Of a stretch of DNA of 20,343 nt, positions 1 to 6,384 are shown piece by piece. Each line of letters opens with the position of its first letter. Positions within the stretch are counted from its first letter, which is position 1. This DNA is from an uncultured Clostridia bacterium (GTDB lineage Bacteria; Bacillota; Clostridia; Oscillospirales; Oscillospiraceae). A program made the position numbers and the translations under genes. Where the stretch lies: contig CAMWSZ010000011.1 of NCBI GenBank assembly GCA_947177005.1, forward strand, positions 1 to 20,343. The letters run 5' to 3'. A model generated the notes under the pieces. That model made no database searches, was not told the origin of the DNA, and saw nothing but the letters and a program-made list of their open reading frames with translations.

Positions 1-98
1 TTGAAAGCATCACTGTGGCAGGCCCTAAAAAAAATGGATTTTTCATCAGTACAGAGAGTTTTGAATATTTTCTCACAAAATTGATTTCCGTGGAATAA
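1..98 (+). CDS. C-terminal tail of an unidentified protein (cut by the window edge)
   Basis: The third forward frame is open from the window start and ends at a TAA at 96-98, giving about 31 residues that close with FEYFLTKLISVE. The residue mix (alternating hydrophobic and charged, a plausible amphipathic end) looks coding, and the stop is followed immediately by the next gene's promoter, as expected for a gene end. The stretch is clearly AT-richer than the genes that follow. Too little is visible to name a family. Another reading is non-coding DNA, since a frame of 31 codons can be open by chance. Confidence 0.4.
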   Translation, partial: ESITVAGPKKNGFFISTESFEYFLTKLISVE

Positions 99-104
99 AA
101 TTTA

Positions 105-134
105 TTGGACTTTTTACCATAGCTGTGGTAGAAT
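105..134 (+). promoter_or_regulatory. Sigma-A type promoter of the SNF2/SWIM operon
   Basis: TTGGAC at 105-110 and TAGAAT at 129-134 are separated by 18 bp, and a TG at 126-127 (TGGTAGAAT) makes an extended -10. Transcription would start near 141, leaving a leader of about 70 nt before the GTG at 211. Confidence 0.6.
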
Positions 135-210
135 AGTGGTGTAATTCCATGCCGCTATTTTACGTTCTCCTTTATCCAGCGGCCCAAAAAGAAATGAGGG
201 GGAATACCTT

Positions 211-2802
211 GTGTTGGAAAAGGAACAGGGAAGATTACAGTTCATTTTTACCGCGGACAGCTTTTATTGTGATACCCCGGAGCGGTTATCTGACGCAGAT
301 CAGGCATTATGGACACAGTTTGAAGAGGACCGCTGGGCTGCCCTGTACCGTCTTGGCCTGACAGAGCGCCCGGAACAGGCAAGCCCATCCGTTGCGTTCC
401 TGTACCTGCTTTCCGATGCCTTTTTCAAGGCGCTGACCAGCCTGCCGGACTTGGAGCTTCTTCGGTCAAATGCACAGGCCCCCCTTACAGAAACCGAACG
501 GCTGCTGCGGGCGGTTCCCTTTGTTATGGGCGCCGGGTACATCAATAAAACATGGCTGGAACATGCCTTTCAGCACTTAAATGCCATTTTTGCACAGGAA
601 ATCGCCGCTTATGACGGTACGGTGTCCCTGTACCTGACAGAGCAATGCCAGCACCTGCGGACCCCGGAACGGATCTTTTTTCATCTGGTGGAAAATAAGG
701 ACGGTGAACTTCCCTTCGCCTTCCTGGCAACATATGCGACCAAAGATCCGGAGGGACGGGTCCGCCATGTCCCTCTGCGGTACGCGCTGACAGAATATAA
801 AAACGAGCGGGAAAAGCTGATGATGCTCCTCTCCTGCCTGAACCGTGCCGCAGAAGTATCGGAGCTGATCGGGGCATTTATGGAGAGCGGAGAGATGTTT
901 CACCCGCTTCAGCTGACGGCAGAGGAGGCTTACGATTTCCTGACCCATGCCGGGGCCATTGAACAGGCGGGAATCCTGTGCCGCATCCCCAACTGGTGGA
1001 AAAAACGCACCGCCGCCGTCTCGCTTTCCGTGCGTCTGGGAGAGAAGCAGCCGTCTATGCTGGGGTTCGATACCTTGGTATCCCTGCAGCCGGAGCTGAC
1101 CGCGGACGGCGTGCCGCTGTCTGCGGAGGATATCCGGCAGCTCCTGGCGCAGACGGAGGGGCTGGCTTTGCTGAAAGGCAAGTGGGTAGAGGTGGATCAC
1201 ACACGGCTACAGGCGCTGCTGGCGGAAATGCACGGACTTCCTGATACCATTACGCTCATGGAGGCCATGCGTCTGGGAATGGAACCGGAGAAGCCGGATG
1301 TCGGGCCGCTGGTGACAAACGGCGCGTGGCTGTCAGCACTGCTGGCGAACCTGAAAAAACCGGAGTCCATTCGCAGCGCCGCCCTGCCTGGGAGCTTCTG
1401 CGCACAGCTGCGTCCCTATCAGGAAAACGGCTTTACTTGGCTGGACTATCTGGACGGGCTGGGCTTTGGTGCCTGCCTTGCGGACGACATGGGCCTGGGC
1501 AAAACAGTGCAGGTACTGGCCTATCTGGAGAAGCTGCGGACCGTGAAGAAAAACGCACGGGCGCTGCTCATCGTCCCGGCCTCCCTGCTGGGCAACTGGA
1601 GAAAAGAAACGGAACGGTTCGCGCCCGCGTTGCCGTACCAGATCCTGCACGGTAAAAAGGCGGCGGCATTGGAGAAGCAGCTGGCGGAGAACGATGTGTT
1701 CCTGACCATTACCACCTATGGTCTGGCCATGCGCCTCAGACCGCTTCAGGAGAGGCAGTGGGACTGCGTCATTCTGGACGAGGCTCAGGCCATTAAGAAT
1801 CCCCTGACAAAGCAGACCCGGGAAATCAAAAAGTTGCCCGCCCAGATGCGCATTGCCATAACCGGTACGCCCATAGAGAACGACCTGACCAACCTCTGGT
1901 CTCTGTTCGACTTCCTGAACAAAGGACTGCTGGGTACAAGCCAGGAGTTTCGCCGGTACTGCGCCGGTCTCAATGACAACCCGGAGGGGTATGCCCGGCT
2001 GAAGGAAGCGGTATCGCCCTTCCTGCTCCGCCGGGTCAAGACAGACCAGCGCGTGATTGCTGATCTGCCCGAAAAGCTGGAAATGGTGGACCGGGTGGCG
2101 CTGACGAAAAAGCAGGCGGTCCTGTACCGCAAGGCCGTGGCGGACGCAGAGAAGCGCCTGCTGGAAACGGACGGTATTGAGCGGAAAGGGGCTGTGCTGG
2201 GGCTGATTTTGAAGCTGAAACAGATCTGCAATCATCCGGACCAGTATCTGGGGCAGACCGCTTTCGCGGCGAAGGACAGCGGCAAATTCGACATGCTGCG
2301 GGAGCTTTGCGAGACCATTCGGGAGAAACGGGAGAGGGTGCTGGTGTTCACCCAATTCCGGGAGATCACAGCCCCGCTGGCCGCGTTTCTGACGGAGGTC
2401 TTCCGTGCGGAGGGGTACGTGCTCCACGGCGGAACGCGGATCGCACGGCGCAGCGAGATCGTGGAGGCGTTTCAGGGGGAGCGGTATGTGCCGTTTGTGG
2501 TGCTGTCGGTAAAGGCCGGCGGCACGGGCCTCAACCTGACGAACGCCAATCATGTCATCCATTTTGACCGCTGGTGGAATCCAGCTGTGGAGAACCAGGC
2601 CACAGATCGGGCCTACCGCATCGGACAGACAAAAAATGTTATGGTCCACAAGCTGGTGTGCGAGGGAACGGTGGAGGAAAAGATTGACGCCATGATCGAA
2701 TCGAAGCGGGAGCTGGCGGAAAATGTGATCGGCGCCGGTTCGGAGAAATGGCTCACGGAGCTGAATAACGACGAGCTGATGCAGCTGCTGCGTCTGGACT
2801 GA
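211..2802 (+). CDS. SNF2-family DEAD/DEAH-box ATPase/helicase
   Basis: An 863-residue Swi2/Snf2 ATPase that should translocate on double-stranded DNA and remodel protein-DNA complexes in the cytoplasm. Visible motifs, in order: motif I DMGLGKT (about 426-432), motif II DEAQ (523-526, in place of DEAH), motif III TGTPIEND, then the second RecA-like lobe with LVFTQF, the motif V stretch GGTGLNL, and DRAYRIGQ as motif VI. The N-terminal 390 residues are the helicase-associated region typical of bacterial SNF2 proteins and lack recognisable catalytic motifs. The start is GTG, chosen because GAGGGGG at 196-202 is placed as a ribosome binding site. It is followed after 14 nt by a SWIM zinc-finger gene; this pairing resembles YwqA/YwqB of Bacillus subtilis. 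The cellular role is not established from sequence; DNA repair, transcription recycling or defence are all possible. Confidence 0.93.
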   Translation: MLEKEQGRLQFIFTADSFYCDTPERLSDADQALWTQFEEDRWAALYRLGLTERPEQASPSVAFLYLLSDAFFKALTSLPDLELLRSNAQAPLTETERLLRAVPFVMGAGYINKTWLEHAFQHLNAIFAQEIAAYDGTVSLYLTEQCQHLRTPERIFFHLVENKDGELPFAFLATYATKDPEGRVRHVPLRYALTEYKNEREKLMMLLSCLNRAAEVSELIGAFMESGEMFHPLQLTAEEAYDFLTHAGAIEQAGILCRIPNWWKKRTAAVSLSVRLGEKQPSMLGFDTLVSLQPELTADGVPLSAEDIRQLLAQTEGLALLKGKWVEVDHTRLQALLAEMHGLPDTITLMEAMRLGMEPEKPDVGPLVTNGAWLSALLANLKKPESIRSAALPGSFCAQLRPYQENGFTWLDYLDGLGFGACLADDMGLGKTVQVLAYLEKLRTVKKNARALLIVPASLLGNWRKETERFAPALPYQILHGKKAAALEKQLAENDVFLTITTYGLAMRLRPLQERQWDCVILDEAQAIKNPLTKQTREIKKLPAQMRIAITGTPIENDLTNLWSLFDFLNKGLLGTSQEFRRYCAGLNDNPEGYARLKEAVSPFLLRRVKTDQRVIADLPEKLEMVDRVALTKKQAVLYRKAVADAEKRLLETDGIERKGAVLGLILKLKQICNHPDQYLGQTAFAAKDSGKFDMLRELCETIREKRERVLVFTQFREITAPLAAFLTEVFRAEGYVLHGGTRIARRSEIVEAFQGERYVPFVVLSVKAGGTGLNLTNANHVIHFDRWWNPAVENQATDRAYRIGQTKNVMVHKLVCEGTVEEKIDAMIESKRELAENVIGAGSEKWLTELNNDELMQLLRLD

Positions 2803-2816
2803 CAGGAGGCGATGAG

Positions 2817-3545
2817 ATGAACTGGTACTGGTACGGTGAGGGCGGGTTCAGCCAGCCTTCCGCGGAGAAGCTTCAGCAATTCGCGGCGGCCAGCCAAAAA
2901 AAGGCGCGGGACAAGGGCCTGATATGGGAACCGGTTGTCATTCAGGGCCGGACCATTGCCAAGAGCTGGTGGGGGCAGGCGTGGTGCAGAAACCTGGAGC
3001 GCTATGCGGACTACAGCAACCGTCTGGGCAGAGGGAAACGGTACGTCCGGACGGGAGCGGTTGTGGACCTGAAAATCCAGAAGGGGAGCATTCAGGCGCT
3101 GGTGCAGGGCTCTCGGAAGACCCCCTATCAAGTGGAAGTGAACATCAGCCCCGTGCCGGAGGAAAAATGCCGGTCAATCCTCCGGCGCTGCGGCCGGAGG
3201 ATTGAGAACCTGGAGCAGCTGCTGACGGGTAACTTTCCGGAGGAGTTGAAGGAATTATTTCAGGAAGAGGGCGGCCTGTTTCCGCGGCCGGAAGAAATCA
3301 GCTTTACTTGCAGCTGTCCCGACTGGGCGCAGCTGTGCAAACATGTGGCGGCGGTCCTCTATGGCACCGGCGCTCGCCTTGATGAACAGCCCGCACTGTT
3401 TTTCGCGCTGCGGAGTATTGAAATGGACCGCTTTATTGATGTGGCGCTGGCCAATAGGGTGGAGGCCATGCTGGCAAACGCGCAGAAACCCAGCAGCCGT
3501 ATCCTCAGCGGGCAGGATCTGGAGGCGCTGTTCGGCGTGCTTTGA
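2817..3545 (+). CDS. SWIM zinc-finger protein
   Basis: A 242-residue protein with a SWIM zinc finger, CxCx(6)CxH, at Cys165, Cys167, Cys174 and His176 (CSCPDWAQLCKH). SWIM domains bind DNA or proteins, and in bacteria this type sits beside SNF2 ATPases, presumably as a partner that directs the motor. The N-terminal half contains the WWGQAWCRNLERYADY-type block (about 50-66) common to this family. An AGGAGG at 2804-2809, 7 nt upstream of the ATG at 2817, fixes the start; an earlier ATG at 2812 runs straight into a stop. Only 14 nt separate it from the SNF2 stop, so the two are co-transcribed and probably made together. No enzymatic domain is seen. Confidence 0.9.
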   Translation: MNWYWYGEGGFSQPSAEKLQQFAAASQKKARDKGLIWEPVVIQGRTIAKSWWGQAWCRNLERYADYSNRLGRGKRYVRTGAVVDLKIQKGSIQALVQGSRKTPYQVEVNISPVPEEKCRSILRRCGRRIENLEQLLTGNFPEELKELFQEEGGLFPRPEEISFTCSCPDWAQLCKHVAAVLYGTGARLDEQPALFFALRSIEMDRFIDVALANRVEAMLANAQKPSSRILSGQDLEALFGVL

Positions 3546-3577
3546 CAGGAAGAACCGGATATACAGAATATCGCTCA

Positions 3578-3703
3578 TCAGCGCCACTTTCCGGAATGCG
3601 CGATTTCCTCAGCCGCTCCCATTGCGTTCGGAGCGGCTGATTCTGTTCCTTCTGACAGTTCTTTCAGTTTCTGCTCCAGCAGATGCCATTCCTCCGGCTT
3701 CAT
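3578..3703 (-). CDS. Doubtful small ORF behind the kinase gene
   Basis: A 41-codon ORF that starts 12 nt after the kinase stop codon. The peptide begins MKPEEWHLLEQKLKELSE, which looks like a genuine amphipathic helix. Against it: no Shine-Dalgarno is visible before the ATG, and its second half is encoded by the 3609-3640 hairpin. The open frame also extends upstream of the ATG, antiparallel to nothing but overlapping the kinase 3' end in another frame, which would fit a decayed or frameshifted remnant. Kept as a low-confidence entry because the helix is striking. Confidence 0.22.
   Translation of the reverse strand: MKPEEWHLLEQKLKELSEGTESAAPNAMGAAEEIAHSGKWR
3609..3650 (+). terminator. Probable rho-independent terminator of the SNF2/SWIM operon
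   Basis: A perfect 11-bp inverted repeat (TCAGCCGCTCC at 3609-3619, GGAGCGGCTGA at 3630-3640) with a 10-nt loop begins 63 nt after the SWIM stop. It is followed by an interrupted T-rich run (TTCTGTTCCTT). On the opposite strand no T-run follows, so it is a weaker candidate as a stop for the glycyl radical operon, which ends at 3715. Confidence 0.6.
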
Positions 3704-3714
3704 ACGGACAGCGA

Positions 3715-5484
3715 TCAGCCAGTCAGGCCCATGCAGCCGTAATATACAGCGCCTACAGCCTGCGCAAACTGGGCTACGGTATAGTTGGGATGAGCGTCCA
3801 GCTGTTTCATCAGGGCGGTGTTGGCCAGACCGCTGCCTGCGGCGTACTGCCGCAGAGTGGGTTCCCGCCGCTGCGCGCCCTCGCACATCAGCTGAAAACA
3901 CGCAGGCAGCTTGACGAAACGCCCGAAAAGGGTACGCTCTTCGGTCTCGGGCCGGAGGATATACTCCGTCTCCCGCCAGGTAACGGCCAGGTATTCGCCT
4001 ACTGTCCGGAAGATCTCCCCGCACACCGGCTGGCCCGCAGCGGCCTGCCTCATGAAGAACTCCAGACAGGGCTTGCGCATATCCTCCGGCTCGCTGGGGA
4101 CAATGAGCCTTTCCCCTTCCCAGCGGAATAGGCCCCTGTCCAGAACCTCCTGCATCAGTTCAGGGGCCCGCTCCGGCAGGTATTCGGCCGCCAGACGGAA
4201 TACGCCGAACTGACTGGTATAGCGCTGGAGCGTGCCGGGAAGGGCTGTGTTCACGTTGTTGACGCTGCGCACGTCCCCGGAATCGAATTCACGCTGGGCA
4301 TAGCTGCCCAGGTCAATGATGAGGTTGTAGACCTCCAGGGGGATTTCCGGAATAGAGCCGTCAGGCCGGACCCAGCCGGTGCCCAGCTCTGTGCCCAGCG
4401 TGTGAGCGAAAAAGCCTCTGGACATATCCCCGCCCCCGGCCGCCTGTTCCACCGCGGCGGTAAAGGAGGCCATTGGGCCGTCGTTGATATTCATTACGGC
4501 TCCGCCCTCCGCCACATAGGCGGCCAGCTTTTGATTCAGGGCCGTGATTTCGGCAAACTGCGTCTCATAGTCCAGCGCGGAATTATTGCGCAGGCCGAGT
4601 GTCTTGGAGGCTTCGCCGCCCACGATGCGGTTTTGAATCACCACGTCCGGGAAGCAAAGGCCAATGGCGTCAAAATTTTGCAGGCCGTCACCGGCTGCCT
4701 GCTCCATAACGGCCGCGCTCCGCTCCATTTCCTCCAGCGTGGCATGGCGGTCCAGGGCGTTCCAGTCGATCTCCGCGGCCTGTCCGGCCCAGTACAGACT
4801 GCCCGCCGCACGCAGCAGACGCGCCAGCAGCAGCAGGGGACCGGTGATCTGCTCCGCCAGAGGGCAGGCGGCAGGGAACCAGTCAAATTCCTTGCACAGC
4901 GCCAGCTGTCCGTCTATGCTGACGGCCAGCTTCACGTCCGTGCCACCGATGTCCATGCCCAGCAGCATCCGGCTGCGCGTCATGGCAGGCAGCTTGGAAA
5001 AGATGCACTGCCCGGTGACCGCCTTGGGCGGTTCTGCTGGCGGCTCATCCCTCACGTCGTGGATGCCGAACGCAAACTGCTCCGCTCCGCCGGTCAGGGC
5101 GGTCAGGATGCGCTCATTCACGTTGAGGCACTTGCCGTAGCCCCTGCGGGCCGTCTTGGGCAGGTCAAGCTGGAATATCTGATGCAGGCCCCCGGCCAGA
5201 GACAGGGCGTCACGGTCCGCCTTATCCAGATAGATGTCAATGCGGATGCCCCCCAGAGCGGACAGCAGATTATAGATATTGGCATAGACGTAGCTTTCCA
5301 CAAACTCCTTCTCCGCCAAGCCTGCCGTCTCGGGCAGGCGGAGGGCAAAAGCCCGGACAGACCGGTCGTAGAGGGTGACGTGGAGGTGGAAGGGGCGCGT
5401 CCCATGGGTCTGGAAGGCCGTGCGGACGTCGGTGATGTATACGCTCTGGCCGTTGGCCGCCTGCTGAAGAAAAGCTTTTATCAT
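3715..5484 (-). CDS. ROK-like ASKHA kinase with an unrecognised N-terminal domain
   Basis: A 589-residue protein. From about residue 173 it has an actin/hexokinase-fold nucleotide-binding core: phosphate-1 loop MDIGGTDVK (177-185), a CFPD segment (277-280) where ROK kinases carry their GxPG, a phosphate-2/catalytic region NINDGP (332-337, Asp335 the likely base), and HTLGTELGTGW (361-371), which resembles the ROK LGTGIG loop. This suggests ATP-dependent phosphorylation of a sugar or other small polyol, though the substrate is unknown. Residues 1-165 form a separate alpha/beta region that I do not recognise, and the total is about twice the usual 300 residues of a ROK kinase. The ATG at 5484 follows AAAGGAG, which overlaps the activase stop codon; the gap to that gene is 6 nt. 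It is therefore the third gene of the glycyl radical operon. It could instead be a non-catalytic sugar sensor, but the Asp and loops look intact. Confidence 0.75.
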   Translation of the reverse strand: MIKAFLQQAANGQSVYITDVRTAFQTHGTRPFHLHVTLYDRSVRAFALRLPETAGLAEKEFVESYVYANIYNLLSALGGIRIDIYLDKADRDALSLAGGLHQIFQLDLPKTARRGYGKCLNVNERILTALTGGAEQFAFGIHDVRDEPPAEPPKAVTGQCIFSKLPAMTRSRMLLGMDIGGTDVKLAVSIDGQLALCKEFDWFPAACPLAEQITGPLLLLARLLRAAGSLYWAGQAAEIDWNALDRHATLEEMERSAAVMEQAAGDGLQNFDAIGLCFPDVVIQNRIVGGEASKTLGLRNNSALDYETQFAEITALNQKLAAYVAEGGAVMNINDGPMASFTAAVEQAAGGGDMSRGFFAHTLGTELGTGWVRPDGSIPEIPLEVYNLIIDLGSYAQREFDSGDVRSVNNVNTALPGTLQRYTSQFGVFRLAAEYLPERAPELMQEVLDRGLFRWEGERLIVPSEPEDMRKPCLEFFMRQAAAGQPVCGEIFRTVGEYLAVTWRETEYILRPETEERTLFGRFVKLPACFQLMCEGAQRREPTLRQYAAGSGLANTALMKQLDAHPNYTVAQFAQAVGAVYYGCMGLTG

Positions 5485-5490
5485 GATAAT

Positions 5491-6384
5491 TCACTCCTTT
5501 ATGATATGGACAATGCCCTCCTGGGCCAGAATGTCATAGAAACGCTCCAGCTCCCGGTGCGTCAGTGCGCCGCCCTGAACGGGGTAATCCCGTTCCAGCG
5601 CCGAATACTTGCTCCGGCAGAGGGGGTTGAAGTTGAGCAGTTCATAGGAGGCGTCCGGGTTTACCGACCGGGCAAAGCGGGCAATGGAGCGGATATTGTC
5701 CTCTGAATCGGTATAACCGGGGATCAGCGGGGTACGGGTGAGGACGCTGGCTCCCTGCTGGTGCAGAAAGCGGTAGTTATCCAGAATCAGACGGTTATCT
5801 GCTCCCAGAAGACGGCGGTGCTCCTCCGCATTGAATATTTTGATGTCCGTCAAAAACTGGTCTGTCACCGGCAGCAGGGCCTCGAAGGCCGCCCGCGGGC
5901 CCATCATGGAGGTTTCAATGGCTGTGCGGACTCCCGCCGCCCTGCATAGGGCCAGCACCTCAGCGGAAAATTCCCACTGTAGAAGGACCTCCCCCCCGGA
6001 CAATGTGACGCCGCCGTCCGCCCCGAAGAAAACCCGGTCCCGCAGCAACAGCTCTGCCGCCGCCTGCGCGGACACCGTCCGTCCACACAGAGACAAGGCC
6101 CCTGACGGGCAGAGGTCCACGCATTTGCCGCACAGCGTGCAGGCCGTCCGGTCCGCATGAACCCGGCCGTTCAGCGTCAGCGCCCCGGCCGGACATACCC
6201 CCACACAGCCGCCGCAGCCCACACACACAGCGGGATTATACCACAGGGCAGGCGCAGGGCCAATGCCCTCCGGATTCTGGCACCAGGGGCACCGAAGGGG
6301 ACAGCCCTTCAAAAACAGGGTGGAGCGCAGTCCCTCCCCGTCGTGGACGGCAAAGCGCTTCACATCAAAAATGATCCCGTTCAT
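5491..6384 (-). CDS. Glycyl radical enzyme activating enzyme (radical SAM)
   Basis: A 297-residue activase that installs the glycyl radical on its partner using S-adenosylmethionine and a reduced [4Fe-4S] cluster. The radical SAM motif CxxxCxxC is at Cys28, Cys32 and Cys35 (KGCPLRCPWCQNPEG). It is followed by a two-cluster ferredoxin insert with Cys54, 57, 60, 64 and Cys82, 85, 88, 92, then the SAM-binding TLSGGE (about 127-132). The ferredoxin insert is normal for activases of the glycerol dehydratase/choline lyase class and is absent from the pyruvate formate-lyase activase. The ATG overlaps the stop codon of the glycyl radical enzyme (ATGA, 6381-6384), so translation is probably coupled. 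Its length is normal for the family. Cognate pairing with the upstream enzyme is inferred from this overlap. Confidence 0.95.
   Translation of the reverse strand: MNGIIFDVKRFAVHDGEGLRSTLFLKGCPLRCPWCQNPEGIGPAPALWYNPAVCVGCGGCVGVCPAGALTLNGRVHADRTACTLCGKCVDLCPSGALSLCGRTVSAQAAAELLLRDRVFFGADGGVTLSGGEVLLQWEFSAEVLALCRAAGVRTAIETSMMGPRAAFEALLPVTDQFLTDIKIFNAEEHRRLLGADNRLILDNYRFLHQQGASVLTRTPLIPGYTDSEDNIRSIARFARSVNPDASYELLNFNPLCRSKYSALERDYPVQGGALTHRELERFYDILAQEGIVHIIKE

Noticed and set aside
1333..2649. A 438-codon - strand frame opposite the SNF2 gene
   Set aside because: It is antisense to the helicase motifs and has no start signals or domain features.
211..3545. SNF2 plus SWIM genes as a DISARM-type phage defence system
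   Set aside because: No DrmA, DrmB, DrmC or methyltransferase gene is next to them; the pair matches the ordinary Firmicute SNF2/SWIM unit better.
3343..4131. A 262-codon + strand frame running from the SWIM gene into the kinase region
   Set aside because: It crosses the operon terminator, starts inside the SWIM gene in another frame and lacks a ribosome binding site.
4402..5706. A 434-codon + strand frame opposite the kinase and activase genes
   Set aside because: It spans the boundary of two real genes with recognisable motifs on the other strand and has a low-complexity Arg/Gln/Gly composition.
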